From: JANPPS01 sp965246835
Lineage (GTDB): Bacteria; Pseudomonadota; Alphaproteobacteria; Acetobacterales; Acetobacteraceae
Direction of reading: 5' to 3'
DNA length: 64,000 nucleotides
Assembly: GCA_965246835.1 (NCBI GenBank)
Contig: CBDFFQ010000001.1
Span: 2,356,001 to 2,420,000 of the forward strand
The notes below the pieces were generated by a model. It saw nothing but the letters and a program-made list of their open reading frames with translations, made no database searches and was not told the DNA's origin. Below, in pieces: positions 25,499-34,403 of this stretch (position 1 is its first letter; each line of letters begins with the position of its first letter). The translations under genes and the position numbers were made by a program.

Positions 25499-25987
25499 AT
25501 GCGTATTGCTTTCGCTGCATTCCTTGTTGCCGGATTTGCCACCCCAGCCTTGGCCCAGAAGGCCGGCCAGGAGATCGACGTCGGCGGATGGACCATTTCG
25601 GATACGCGGGAGGCGGATGGGAGTTTTGCGTCCTGCGTCGCGTCGTTCACCTGGGATGACAAATCGACCTTCGCCGTGATCAAGGCGAAGGATAAGTCGA
25701 CCGGGATTATCGTGTCGGAGCCGACGGCCGGGCTGACCAAGGAGAAGGTCTATCCCGTCAGCCTGCAGGTCGATAGCGGCAAGGCCGTGCTGGGTATGGG
25801 CGTCGCGGTTACAGAGCAGGCCTTGATCGTGCCGTTGGAACAGCCGGACCCGATGCTGGCGCAACTGGCGGCCGGGAACATGCTGACGATCGCCGTGGCT
25901 GGCAAGGAGCATGAGGAGCCGCTGCAGGGTTCGGCCAACGCGATCAAGGCGCTGTCCGCCTGCGCGGCCCGGGGCTTGGCCGGTTAG
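25499..25987 (+). CDS. Invasion-associated locus B (IalB)-like periplasmic protein
   Basis: A 162-residue exported protein with a signal peptide cleaved after TPALA. The mature part starts with the IalB-type pattern GGWTISDTREADGSFASCVASF. It contains two cysteines (in ASCVAS and SACAAR) that could form a disulfide. Relatives are widespread in alphaproteobacteria and named after a Bartonella locus, but their biochemical function is unknown. The ATG at 25499 follows a GGATGGA sequence. Its stop overlaps the convergent MFS gene by four bases. Confidence 0.78.
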   Translation: MRIAFAAFLVAGFATPALAQKAGQEIDVGGWTISDTREADGSFASCVASFTWDDKSTFAVIKAKDKSTGIIVSEPTAGLTKEKVYPVSLQVDSGKAVLGMGVAVTEQALIVPLEQPDPMLAQLAAGNMLTIAVAGKEHEEPLQGSANAIKALSACAARGLAG

Positions 25988-27180
25988 GCAGAGGCGACCA
26001 CCCGCCGGCGCAGCACGCCCACGGCCACGAGCATCGTGAGCGCCAGCAGCACCGGCGGGAACACCACCCAGTTGACCGCCGCCCAGCCATAGACCGCGAG
26101 CAGATGGCCGGAGGAGAACGAGCCCACTGCCATCGTGCCGAACACCAGGAAGTCGTTGACGGACTGCACCCGCGTCCGCTCCTCGGGCCGATGGCATTCC
26201 AGCACCATGGCGGAGGCGCCGACGAAGCCGAAATTCCAGCCGAGGCCGAGGAGCACCAGGCCCACGACGAAATGCCCGAGCGTGATGCCGGCCAGCCCGG
26301 TGATGCCGGCCGCGGCCAAGAGCACCAAGCCCACCGCCACCACACGCTGCGCGCCGAAGCGGGCGATCAGCGCGCCGGTGAAGAAGCTGGGGCCATACAT
26401 CGCCACGATATGCCACTGGATCGCCATGTTGGATTGGCTGAGCGGCAAGCCGCACATGCGCATCGCCAGGGGCGCCGAAGTCATGACCAGGTTCATGAGC
26501 ATGTAGGTGACGGTGCCGCACAGCGCTGCCACCACGAAGCGGCGCTGGGACACGATCTCCAGCAAGGGCCGCCCCCCCGAGGCCGTGACGGGCGGGGGCG
26601 GCAGGTCCACGCCCCACAGCACGGCCATGGCGATCAGCGCCACCACCGCCTGCGCCAGGTAGCTCGCGGCAAACAGATAGGGCTGCCAGAGGTCCATCGT
26701 GAACGTCACGAGCTGCGGTCCGATCACGCCTGAGAGCACGCCGCCTGCCATGACCCAGGACAGCGCGCGCGGCCGGAACGCGGCGCTGGCGCCGTCGGCG
26801 GCGGCGAACCGGAACGATTGCACGACCGAGGCATACAGGCCGCCGAACAGGGTCGCGACGCAATAGAGCGGGAAAGACCCGGCCACGAGCGCCAGCGCCG
26901 CCACCAACCCGGCCAGCGCGCCGCAGGTGCCGCCCGCCATAAACGCGGCGCGGCGCCCATAGCGCCGTCCGAGCCAGCCCGTGGGGAGCGTGCCGGCCGC
27001 CATGCCGACCACGAACACCGAGATCGGCACGGTGGCGAGCGCCGGGTCGGGCGAGAGGGTGGAGCCGATGATGGCGCCGGTGGCGAAGATCACCGAGGCA
27101 TTGGCGCCGGCCAGCGCCTGCGCTGCAGCCAGGCGCAGCACGTTGGCGCGGGCGCGGCGGTCGTCGATCGTCTCGCTCAT
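25984..27180 (-). CDS. MFS transporter
   Basis: Inner-membrane permease of 398 residues with about 12 hydrophobic segments. The loop 2-3 motif GWLGRRYGRRAAFM is the classic MFS signature. The N- and C-terminal halves are similar, with a central hydrophilic loop near residues 195-215. It resembles proton-linked efflux or sugar/metabolite carriers, but no substrate motif is evident. The ATG at 27180 is the first in frame. The gene is separated from the DNA-repair pair upstream by 67 nt and converges with the IalB-like gene. Confidence 0.88.
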   Translation of the reverse strand: MSETIDDRRARANVLRLAAAQALAGANASVIFATGAIIGSTLSPDPALATVPISVFVVGMAAGTLPTGWLGRRYGRRAAFMAGGTCGALAGLVAALALVAGSFPLYCVATLFGGLYASVVQSFRFAAADGASAAFRPRALSWVMAGGVLSGVIGPQLVTFTMDLWQPYLFAASYLAQAVVALIAMAVLWGVDLPPPPVTASGGRPLLEIVSQRRFVVAALCGTVTYMLMNLVMTSAPLAMRMCGLPLSQSNMAIQWHIVAMYGPSFFTGALIARFGAQRVVAVGLVLLAAAGITGLAGITLGHFVVGLVLLGLGWNFGFVGASAMVLECHRPEERTRVQSVNDFLVFGTMAVGSFSSGHLLAVYGWAAVNWVVFPPVLLALTMLVAVGVLRRRVVASA

Positions 27181-27247
27181 GCTGATCTCCTGCGGGTAAG
27201 CGTATGCGGAGAACGCCGTACTGCCCAGCGCACGAAACGGAGATGAG

Positions 27248-30200
27248 CTATGTCGTCAGCGCTTGCGGCAGACGGTGCAAGGAAGCGAAGGACGGGTCTG
27301 ACAGCTCGGCAATGTGGGCGTGATGCGTGAACAGGATCACCTGGGTCGTGGCCCCGAACGCCGCCAGCATGCGCAATGCGGCCGCGGCCCGGCGGTCGTC
27401 GAAATTGACCAGCAGATCGTCCGCGACGAACGGCAATGGCGGTGACCCCGCGGCCTCGATCTCGATCGAGGCGAGGCGGAGCGCCAGGAACAGCTGATCC
27501 CGCGTGCCTTCGCTCAGGAACTCCGCTTTGCACTGCGTCCCTTCTGGGCGGATGGCGATGATCTCGGCCCCACCCTTGTCATCTTCATCCAGCTCCAGCC
27601 GGTCGTAGCGTCCTTCGGTCACCAGCTCGAACAAGGCGCCGGCGCGTTGCAGCAGCGGGCCTTGCTGGCTACGGCGGTAGCTGTCGAGGCCGCCATGCAG
27701 CAAGGCATGCGCCAGCCGGAGGCGGACGTAGCGGGCGGCGTGCTGCTCGATGGTCGCGAGTTGGTCCTGGATCGCCAGCGCGGGGGTGGAGACGTCTTGG
27801 GCGGTTTGCAGCTTTTGCACCTGGGCCTGCTGCTCCACCTGCTCGCGCACCTGCTCGAGCTGCGTTGCGGTCAGGGCCTTGGTCTGGTCCTGCACCGTTG
27901 CGAGCTGCTGGTCGAGCGTATCCGGGTCCTGGTGCGCGGCTTCCTGGTCGAGCGTGGCCGGGTCGATGCCATCGCCGAGGGTGTCGAGCTCGGCGGTTTT
28001 CTCCTGGATTTCGCTTGCAAGCTCGCGGGCGCGGACGGAGTGCGCGATGACCGTTTGCAGCGCGGCGTCATCGGCGGCGCCGGCCAGGTTGCGAAGGGCT
28101 GCGAGCTGCCGGTCGGCCTGATCGAGCCTTGTTTGGACTTCCCGCAGGTGTTTCGTCGCGCCGGCGCGCTCGGTCGTGAGCCGGTCTCGCGCCTGCTCGG
28201 CCTGCTCGGCGTGTGCCAGACGAGCGGCGAGCGCGGGGACGGTCGCGTCGTCTCCGCCGACCCCGAGCCGGGTGGCAACGGCGTGGAGCGCTGCTTCCGT
28301 GCCATGGATTGCGGCGCCCATCTCGGAGACGCGGTCCTGAGCGGCGTCGAGGGCTGCGAATTCGCGGTCGATATCGGTCCAGAGCTGGAGGGCGGCGCGG
28401 CCTTCCACCGGGCCGGAGGCGGCGGGCAAGCCGAGTGCGGCCGTTTCGATTTGCCATGCGGCCGACCACTCCCCAAGCTGGGCCTCGATGCGGCTCAGGT
28501 TGAGCGCTGCGGCGTTGCGGAGGGTGGTGCGGTCGGTCACGGCCTTTGCAGCGTCCCGGCGCCGGGTTTCGGCCGCGCTTGCTTCTTCCAATTGCGTGGT
28601 CGCGCGATGAAGCAGGTGCTCGACCCTTGGCGCATCGCCGAGCCCGGCTGCGATCAGGCCGGTTCGCACCCGGGTATGCCGGGCACGGACGGCGTCGCGG
28701 TTCCGGGCGGCCCTCCCGCTGTCCTGGTATGCCTCGATCGCGTCGTGCCGCTGGCGGAGCCAGTCGCGCATGGCCGGTAGATCCAGCGGCACGATGCCGG
28801 CCGGCGCCCAGGCGGCTTCCCAGGCTGTCTGTGCGGCGCTGGCGGCGTGTTCGGCCTGCATCACGGCTGCTTCCAGACTGGGCGAGAGGTGGGTGCCGCG
28901 CGCCGCCTCCTTCGCCAGGCGGTCCCAATCGGTGACCCGCTTGGCTTCATGTAGCCGGCGGTCCGCCAGCGTGTCGGCCTCGCGGATCAAGCCGTCCAGG
29001 CGGTCCGGCAGGGTGGCGTCCGCGGCGCCGGCCTTGATGGCGGCCCAAGCGGCGTCGCGTTCCGACCGCCGTTGCAGGACTGCGGCCTCGGTCGGCACCG
29101 GCCCGGCAGCGCGCATGCCTTCCAACGTCGCCTGAGTTGCGGTCAGCTTGGCCTGGTGGTCCGCCAGTTTCGATGTCGCGTCGTTCCGCGTGGCCTCCGC
29201 CTGCTGAAGCGCGTGGCCGAGCCGTTCCATCTCGGATGCCAAGGGCACCGTGCCGGCGTTCAACGCCTCGGCCGAACCGGTCCAGAGTGGCAGGGTCGCC
29301 AGACGATGGGCCGCGGTGAGCGCCGCCTGTGATGAAGCGGTCTCGGCTTGTTCCAGTTCATGGTCGATCCGCCCCTCGGCCGCGGCGGTGGCGGCGGCGG
29401 CGCGCATGGCGTCGGACGAAGCGGCCGGGGGAAGCGCGGACAGCGCGTCGATGGCTGCGGCCAGGTCGGACGCGGCAGCAGCGTCCTGTGCCGCAAGTGT
29501 CTCGCGCTTGCCGGCAAGGTTCGCGTGATTGTCGATCAGGGCTTCGGCCCGGCTCCGGGCCGGGAGGGTGGGAATGCGGCCGCGCACCGCCTCGCCCCGC
29601 TCTGGAAGTCCGAGCCGGGCTGCCAGCCGATCCAGGCTTTGCGCGTGGGTTGCGACGGCAATTTCGAGCTTGGCGCGGTCCTCCCGGGTGCTGGAGTCCT
29701 GGACGCGCTGGGCGACGAGGCGTGCGATCTCAGCCTGTTCAGCAAGGATCGCCGGGTCGGTAGGCAGGGCTGCGAGCTCAGACTCGAGCCTCGTCAGCTG
29801 GTCGGCGTGGCCGGCCCTGTCGTGAGCGGCGAATTCCCGGTTATTCAAGGCGTCGAGGCGGGCCGCTTCGGCATCCTTCGGCAAGGATGGGACGGGGCCG
29901 ATCCGCGTGAGCTCCTCCCGCGCGCGGGTCAGGGCGCGACGTGCGGGGGCGGTGCGGCGGATGCGTTCGAGGCGGGTGCGCGTGCGGTCCAGCTCCGCGA
30001 GGTCTGCCTTGGTCCTGGCGAGGGCGTCGGTGGCCTCATCCCGCCGCTTCAAGGCCGCATGGTATTGGGCGCCGTTCAGGCTGCGGTCACGGATGGCGGT
30101 ATCGTGTTCGCGGATCGCCTTGATCGACCCGGCGATCGCCCTCGTGCCCCGGCCGTCCCCGTGCAGCTTGGCCGCGTCCTCGTCCAGTTGGCGCTGCACG

Positions 30201-30676
30201 TCCCGCAGGCCGCGCAGGCCGGTCTGTGCCTGCAGGATCGCGGCCCCGGCGCCGCCCTGTTCGCGCAGCAGGGCATTGCCGCCGGATCGCAGGCGGGTGG
30301 CGTCCAGTCCGAACACCGACAAGAATCGCTCCCGCGAGATGCCGCGCAGGAAGGGGGCCAGGGCCGCTTCCGGCAGGGCGGCGCCGGCGCCGTCCAGCAG
30401 GGTGTCCTTGCGCCCTTTGCGCCGGGCGAAAGCCTGGGGCGGGCCGGCCGGGTCGTGCAGGACGAAGCCGATGCGCAGGCTGTCGGAGGGATGCAGGAAA
30501 TCGCGCGTGGTGCGGTGTTCGAAGCCGAACAGTCCGTCCGCAAGGGCGGCCAGGGCCGTGGATTTGCCGGCTTCGTTGGCGCCCAGCACGATGTGCAGCG
30601 GGCGGTCCGGCGGGAAGTCCAGCGTGTCTCCGGTGAGGTGGCCGTAGCGTTCGAGGTGGAGCTGGCCGATCCTCAT
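27248..30676 (-). CDS. SMC/RecN-like ATPase (YhaN/SbcC-like), partner of the nuclease upstream
   Basis: Large cytosolic ATPase of 1142 residues, likely a DNA-end processing or repair motor. The Walker A motif GANEAGKST is near residue 34. A long alternating Ala/Glu/Arg/Gln coiled-coil region occupies most of the middle. The C-terminal ABC signature LSEGTRDQLFLALRLA, Walker B LPFVADDLLVNFDD and LFTHH H-loop complete the composite site. The arrangement matches YhaN-type proteins (AAA_27 family) paired with YhaO. The ATG at 30676 overlaps the nuclease stop (ATGA), so the two subunits are probably translated together. The longer frame to 30715 is not needed. Confidence 0.86.
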   Translation of the reverse strand: MRIGQLHLERYGHLTGDTLDFPPDRPLHIVLGANEAGKSTALAALADGLFGFEHRTTRDFLHPSDSLRIGFVLHDPAGPPQAFARRKGRKDTLLDGAGAALPEAALAPFLRGISRERFLSVFGLDATRLRSGGNALLREQGGAGAAILQAQTGLRGLRDVQRQLDEDAAKLHGDGRGTRAIAGSIKAIREHDTAIRDRSLNGAQYHAALKRRDEATDALARTKADLAELDRTRTRLERIRRTAPARRALTRAREELTRIGPVPSLPKDAEAARLDALNNREFAAHDRAGHADQLTRLESELAALPTDPAILAEQAEIARLVAQRVQDSSTREDRAKLEIAVATHAQSLDRLAARLGLPERGEAVRGRIPTLPARSRAEALIDNHANLAGKRETLAAQDAAAASDLAAAIDALSALPPAASSDAMRAAAATAAAEGRIDHELEQAETASSQAALTAAHRLATLPLWTGSAEALNAGTVPLASEMERLGHALQQAEATRNDATSKLADHQAKLTATQATLEGMRAAGPVPTEAAVLQRRSERDAAWAAIKAGAADATLPDRLDGLIREADTLADRRLHEAKRVTDWDRLAKEAARGTHLSPSLEAAVMQAEHAASAAQTAWEAAWAPAGIVPLDLPAMRDWLRQRHDAIEAYQDSGRAARNRDAVRARHTRVRTGLIAAGLGDAPRVEHLLHRATTQLEEASAAETRRRDAAKAVTDRTTLRNAAALNLSRIEAQLGEWSAAWQIETAALGLPAASGPVEGRAALQLWTDIDREFAALDAAQDRVSEMGAAIHGTEAALHAVATRLGVGGDDATVPALAARLAHAEQAEQARDRLTTERAGATKHLREVQTRLDQADRQLAALRNLAGAADDAALQTVIAHSVRARELASEIQEKTAELDTLGDGIDPATLDQEAAHQDPDTLDQQLATVQDQTKALTATQLEQVREQVEQQAQVQKLQTAQDVSTPALAIQDQLATIEQHAARYVRLRLAHALLHGGLDSYRRSQQGPLLQRAGALFELVTEGRYDRLELDEDDKGGAEIIAIRPEGTQCKAEFLSEGTRDQLFLALRLASIEIEAAGSPPLPFVADDLLVNFDDRRAAAALRMLAAFGATTQVILFTHHAHIAELSDPSFASLHRLPQALTT

Positions 30677-31896
30677 GGCGCGCGGCCCGCGAGCGCCTGT
30701 CGCATGACGTGCCACGCGTCGTCCTGCAGGGCCGTCACCGCCTCCGCCGTGAGCGGGATGCCGGCCCTGGCCTGATCCGGGAGGCCGGCATGCAGCTTGG
30801 CGAAATCCTTCAGCAGGGTGTCCATCAGGCCCGGTTTCGTCAGTGCCTCCCGAAAAGCGGCCTTCAGCGGGTCGAGGTCGGTGGCGACGGGGGCTTCGGT
30901 CAGGGCAACCGCCTTTTCCAGGTGCAGGTCGGCGCCGGCGGTGGAGGCGGCGTCCTGGCAGGCGGCCGTGAGCTTCGCCGGGTCCGCGATCAGCTCGCCA
31001 TGGAGGGCAGTCTGGCCGGTGAGCGTTGCGCGCAGGATCAGGGGACGGCCTTCAGCGGCATCGCGCGCCTCGGCAAAGGCCAGGCGCAGCCGGAGGGCGA
31101 GCTCATCCCAGCTCGCCACGCCCGAGGCATCGACCGGGACGGCAGCGAAGCGCAGGACGTCATGGGCGCGGTGCGACAGCGTGATCGTAGTGCCCTGCAC
31201 CTCCACCATCGTGGCGCCGCGGCTGCCGGTTTCGCGGATATGGCGGCCCTGGGGGTTGCCGGGGAAATGCACCACCGGATGCTGGTCGTGGAGGGTGGCG
31301 CGGGTGTGGATGTGGCCGAGCGCCCAGTAATCATAGCCCTTGTTGACCAGCGTTTCGAGCCGGCAGGGGGCGTAGGTGCGATGCTCACCGTCCGGCGCCT
31401 CGACCGAGCTGTGCAGCAGGCCGATGTTGAACAGGCCCGGCGCCGGTGACGGGTAGGTGGTGGCCAGGTCCTCCGGCACGGCGCGGGCGGGGAAGGATTG
31501 GCCGTGGACCGCGATGCCCAGATCGGGCCGCTCCACCGTCGTCGGCCGGCGGCTGCCGAAGACGGTCACGTTCGGGGGCGGATCGAGGGTGCGGGTGACG
31601 GATGAGAGGGAGTCGTGGTTGCCGTGGATGACGAAGCAGGGCCGGGCCAGACGGCGCATTTCGTGGGCGAAGAACAGGGCGACGCCGTAATCCTTCAGCG
31701 CGTCGTCATAGAGGTCTCCGGCGATCAGCATGAAGGCGACGTTTTCGGCGATGGCGAGGTCGATCAGGTTGCTGAACGCCTGGCGGGTGCAGGTGGCGCG
31801 CACCCGCGCGAGATCGGCGCCGCGCTCCGCGTCGAGGGCGGCGAGACCGGACATCGGGCTGTCGAGGTGGATGTCGGCGGTGTGGAGGAACTTCAT
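30673..31896 (-). CDS. Metallophosphoesterase DNA-repair nuclease (SbcD/YhaO-like)
   Basis: A 407-residue calcineurin-like phosphoesterase. Metal motifs are HTADIHLDSP (D-x-H), IAGDLYDD (GD), VIHGNHDSL (GNHD), IGLLHSSVE and WALGHIHTR (GHxH). These give the complete Mre11/SbcD active site. The C-terminal 180 or so residues form the capping/partner-binding part, unlike SbcD in detail but as in YhaO. It likely forms a nuclease-ATPase complex with the next gene, acting on DNA ends. ATG at 31896. The divergent aldose epimerase starts 74 nt away. Confidence 0.88.
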   Translation of the reverse strand: MKFLHTADIHLDSPMSGLAALDAERGADLARVRATCTRQAFSNLIDLAIAENVAFMLIAGDLYDDALKDYGVALFFAHEMRRLARPCFVIHGNHDSLSSVTRTLDPPPNVTVFGSRRPTTVERPDLGIAVHGQSFPARAVPEDLATTYPSPAPGLFNIGLLHSSVEAPDGEHRTYAPCRLETLVNKGYDYWALGHIHTRATLHDQHPVVHFPGNPQGRHIRETGSRGATMVEVQGTTITLSHRAHDVLRFAAVPVDASGVASWDELALRLRLAFAEARDAAEGRPLILRATLTGQTALHGELIADPAKLTAACQDAASTAGADLHLEKAVALTEAPVATDLDPLKAAFREALTKPGLMDTLLKDFAKLHAGLPDQARAGIPLTAEAVTALQDDAWHVMRQALAGRAP

Positions 31897-31969
31897 CGCC
31901 CGAACGTAACCGGGCGCGCCGAGTCGGTCTCGGCTTGGCGGGTGCCGTGGGGCGTGACAATTTCGTGGG

Positions 31970-33070
31970 ATGGAGTTGTTCGGCCATACGCCCCGGGGTC
32001 AGCCTGTGCATCGCCTGACCCTGCAACAGGGGGGCGGGCCGCGGGTCCAGGTGCTGACCTTGGGTGGGATCGTGACGGCGATCGAGGTGCCGGACCGGGA
32101 TGGCGCCAGGGCGAACGTCGTGCTGGCGCTGCCAACGGTCGAGGATTACCTCACGCGGAGCCCGCATTTCGGCGCCATCACGGGGCGGTATGCCGGGCGC
32201 ATCGCCCGGGCCCGGTTCACGCTCGATGGCGTGACGCACACTCTGACGGCGAACGATGGTCCCCATGCGCTGCACGGTGGGCCGGGCGGGTTCGACCATG
32301 TGGTTTGGTCCGTGGTGGAGCTGGAGGCCGGGCGCGTGGCGCTGGAGTATCTGAGCCCGGATGGCGAGGCGGGGTTTCCGGGCGCGCTGCGGACCTGGGT
32401 CACCTATACCGCCGATGCGGAGTCGATGCGGATCGAGTACCGGGCGGAGACGGACGGGGCGACGGTGCTGAACCTCACCAATCACAGTTACTTCAATCTC
32501 GAGGGCGAGGGGACCGGGGACGTGATGGGGCATGTCCTGCGCCTCGGCGCCGCACGGGTGCTGGCCCAGGATGGAGCAGGGATCCCGACCGGGGCGATCG
32601 ATGCCGTGGCGGGCACGCCGCTCGACTTTCGGGAGCCGCAGCGGATCGGGGATCGGATACGGGATCGGTCGTTGCTGGCGGCTCGCGGCTACGATCATAC
32701 CTTCGTGCTGGATGCCGCCGGGGCGCCAAGAGTGCCTGCCGCCGGGGCGGCAGAGATGCCTGCCGCCGGGGCAGCGGAGGTGCATGCGCCCGAGTCGGGC
32801 CGCACGCTCGTGGTCACGACCGATCAGCCGGGGGTGCAGCTCTACACGGCTAACAAGCTGAACGGGACGTTGGTGGGCGTGGGAGGGCGGGCGTATCGGC
32901 AGGGGGATGGGTTGTGCCTGGAAACCCAGCATTTCCCGGATGGTCCGAACCAACCCGGCTTCCCGTCCACGGTGTTGCGGCCGGGGCAGGTATTCACCTC
33001 ATGGACGCGGTATCGCTTCGGCACGGCGCCGCGTGGGGCGGGGTTCCCGCTTTCGCTTGGCGGCGGGTGA
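31970..33070 (+). CDS. galM: Aldose 1-epimerase (mutarotase)
   Basis: Cytosolic enzyme of 366 residues that interconverts alpha and beta anomers of aldoses. It contains the family's GRYAGRIARARF, NDGPHALHGGPGGFDHVVW with the active-site His, and NLTNHSYFNLEG with the second His. DHTFVLD and LETQHFPDGPNQP (catalytic Glu) follow. It is about 15-20 residues longer than typical because of a 24-bp triplet repeat (32713-32784) between strands, giving AAGAPRVP-AAGAAEMP-AAGAAEVH. The ATG at 31970 follows a GTGGG. It diverges from the nuclease gene. Confidence 0.93.
   Translation: MELFGHTPRGQPVHRLTLQQGGGPRVQVLTLGGIVTAIEVPDRDGARANVVLALPTVEDYLTRSPHFGAITGRYAGRIARARFTLDGVTHTLTANDGPHALHGGPGGFDHVVWSVVELEAGRVALEYLSPDGEAGFPGALRTWVTYTADAESMRIEYRAETDGATVLNLTNHSYFNLEGEGTGDVMGHVLRLGAARVLAQDGAGIPTGAIDAVAGTPLDFREPQRIGDRIRDRSLLAARGYDHTFVLDAAGAPRVPAAGAAEMPAAGAAEVHAPESGRTLVVTTDQPGVQLYTANKLNGTLVGVGGRAYRQGDGLCLETQHFPDGPNQPGFPSTVLRPGQVFTSWTRYRFGTAPRGAGFPLSLGGG
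32713..32784 (+). repeat. Three 24-bp tandem repeats inside galM
   Basis: Units 32713-32736, 32737-32760 and 32761-32784 share the first ten bases exactly (TGCCGCCGGG) and differ mainly in their second halves. The copies are in frame (eight codons each) and add an Ala-rich loop to the mutarotase. The length could be variable between strains. Confidence 0.85.
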
Positions 33071-33116
33071 GGGCTGTGGCAGAGGGGGCGCTCGAATCGA
33101 CGTCTGGAGCACTCCT

Positions 33117-33656
33117 TTGACCTTCCGTATGACCTGTCTTGCCTCGCTTGCCGCCGCCGTCCTGGTCCAGGGCTGCACCACCAAGGGCGTTGTGCCGGGC
33201 GTGGCCGGAGACGACGTGCTGGACGGTCAGGCGAAGACGTGCACCCAGACCAATCCGGACCTCTCGGCCGGCAACGCCAATGGCACGATCGCCATGACCA
33301 ATGACGGATTCTGCGGCGTGTTCGTGACGCAGCCGGGTGGCGGGCCGTTCGCCTATGGCACGATCGCCAAGCGGGCGCAGCATGGGCGGGTGTATGTGCA
33401 GGCGGTGAACGGCCGCACGCGGGTCGAATACACGGCCAATGACGGGTTCGTGGGCGCTGACAGCTTCGGCGTAACGTTGCACCCGCGCGGCAGCGGGGCC
33501 GATGCCATGGTGCAGGTTGCGGTGACGGTCACCCAGGGCGAGCGCGCCGCCCCGCCGCCGGCCGCGACACCGGCCCGCCCGGCCAATCGCCCGGCCAATC
33601 GCGCGGCCAGCACACCGGCCCGCCGCAGCGGGACGCGGGCTCCGACAGCCCGCTAA
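33117..33656 (+). CDS. Lipoprotein with bacterial Ig-like domain
   Basis: About 179 residues. A short lipoprotein signal ends in the lipobox VLVQGC. One Ig-like beta module follows (AYGTIAKRAQHGRVYVQ...VEYTANDGFVGADSFGVTL), resembling repeats in bacterial adhesins. The C-terminal tail is Pro/Ala/Arg-rich with a repeated R-P-A-N motif. The tail could contact peptidoglycan or be disordered. The TTG at 33117 is preferred because GGAG lies at a suitable distance; an ATG at 33129 keeps the lipobox but has no visible Shine-Dalgarno. It overlaps the convergent protease by four bases. Function unknown. Confidence 0.72.
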   Translation: MTFRMTCLASLAAAVLVQGCTTKGVVPGVAGDDVLDGQAKTCTQTNPDLSAGNANGTIAMTNDGFCGVFVTQPGGGPFAYGTIAKRAQHGRVYVQAVNGRTRVEYTANDGFVGADSFGVTLHPRGSGADAMVQVAVTVTQGERAAPPPAATPARPANRPANRAASTPARRSGTRAPTAR

Positions 33657-34363
33657 CCGACTCGCTGCAGTCCCGGCCCTTCCGCTGCCAGCCACGCCGT
33701 TGCCGCTATGCGGTGCGGCGTGAGGCGGCGGACCAGGGACCAGAAGGCCGGGCCGTGGTCCATGTGGCGCAGATGCGCGACCTCGTGCGCCACCACGTAG
33801 TGCTGGATGTCGGGCGGCGCCATCACCAGGCGCCAGCAGAACATGAGGGTGCCGTCCGCGGTGCAGCTTCCCCAGCGCGTGCGGGTATCTTTCACCACGA
33901 TCCGCCGCGGGACCAGCCCGGCTTCTATCGCGATCTTGGCGGCCTGGGCGCCAAGGGTTCGCCGGGCTTCGAGGCGGAGGAAATCCGTGACGCGGCGGGG
34001 CAGGAAGGCCGGGTCACCAGCGACATGGAGCTCTCCCTGTTCGATCCAGGCCGTGCCGCGGGCGCCAGGGCGGTGCCGGATGCGGTGCGGCGTGCCATGC
34101 AGCGGGATCGCGCCGCCGTCTGCCAGCAGCACGGGCGGCGGTAGGCGAGACAGCCGGTCCAAGATCCAGCCGGCGTGGTTCAGCAGCAAAGCGCGGCCGG
34201 CCGATTGTGCCGTGCGGGGCGGGAGGGTGACGATCACGGCGCCGCTGGCGGCATCGATGCGAAGGCTGACGCGCCGGGCCCGCGCGCTCCGGCGCCAGTG
34301 AACGCTGGCTTCGAGGGATACGGGGCCGTTGGGGAGCGACACCTTCTCGTGCAGGTCCGGCAT
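33653..34363 (-). CDS. YgjP/DUF45-family zinc metallopeptidase
   Basis: M48-related (WSS1/YgjP-like) protein of about 236 residues. The zinc motif HEVAHLRHMDHGPAFW (H-E-x-x-H with a third His) is near residue 190, preceded by DTRTRWGSCTADGTLMFCWRL, the family hallmark. The N-terminal part is a small beta-rich domain (RRSARARRVSLRIDAASGAVIVTLP). The ATG at 34363 (MPDLHEKVSL) is the first methionine. A TTG at 34399 would extend it by 12 residues but lies close to the TSUP stop. Cellular role unknown, perhaps peptidase activity on misfolded or modified proteins. Confidence 0.83.
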   Translation of the reverse strand: MPDLHEKVSLPNGPVSLEASVHWRRSARARRVSLRIDAASGAVIVTLPPRTAQSAGRALLLNHAGWILDRLSRLPPPVLLADGGAIPLHGTPHRIRHRPGARGTAWIEQGELHVAGDPAFLPRRVTDFLRLEARRTLGAQAAKIAIEAGLVPRRIVVKDTRTRWGSCTADGTLMFCWRLVMAPPDIQHYVVAHEVAHLRHMDHGPAFWSLVRRLTPHRIAATAWLAAEGPGLQRVG

Positions 34364-34403
34364 CGGGCCATGGTGCAAGGCGGCTGCGAGTCCCGGCAAG
34401 CGT

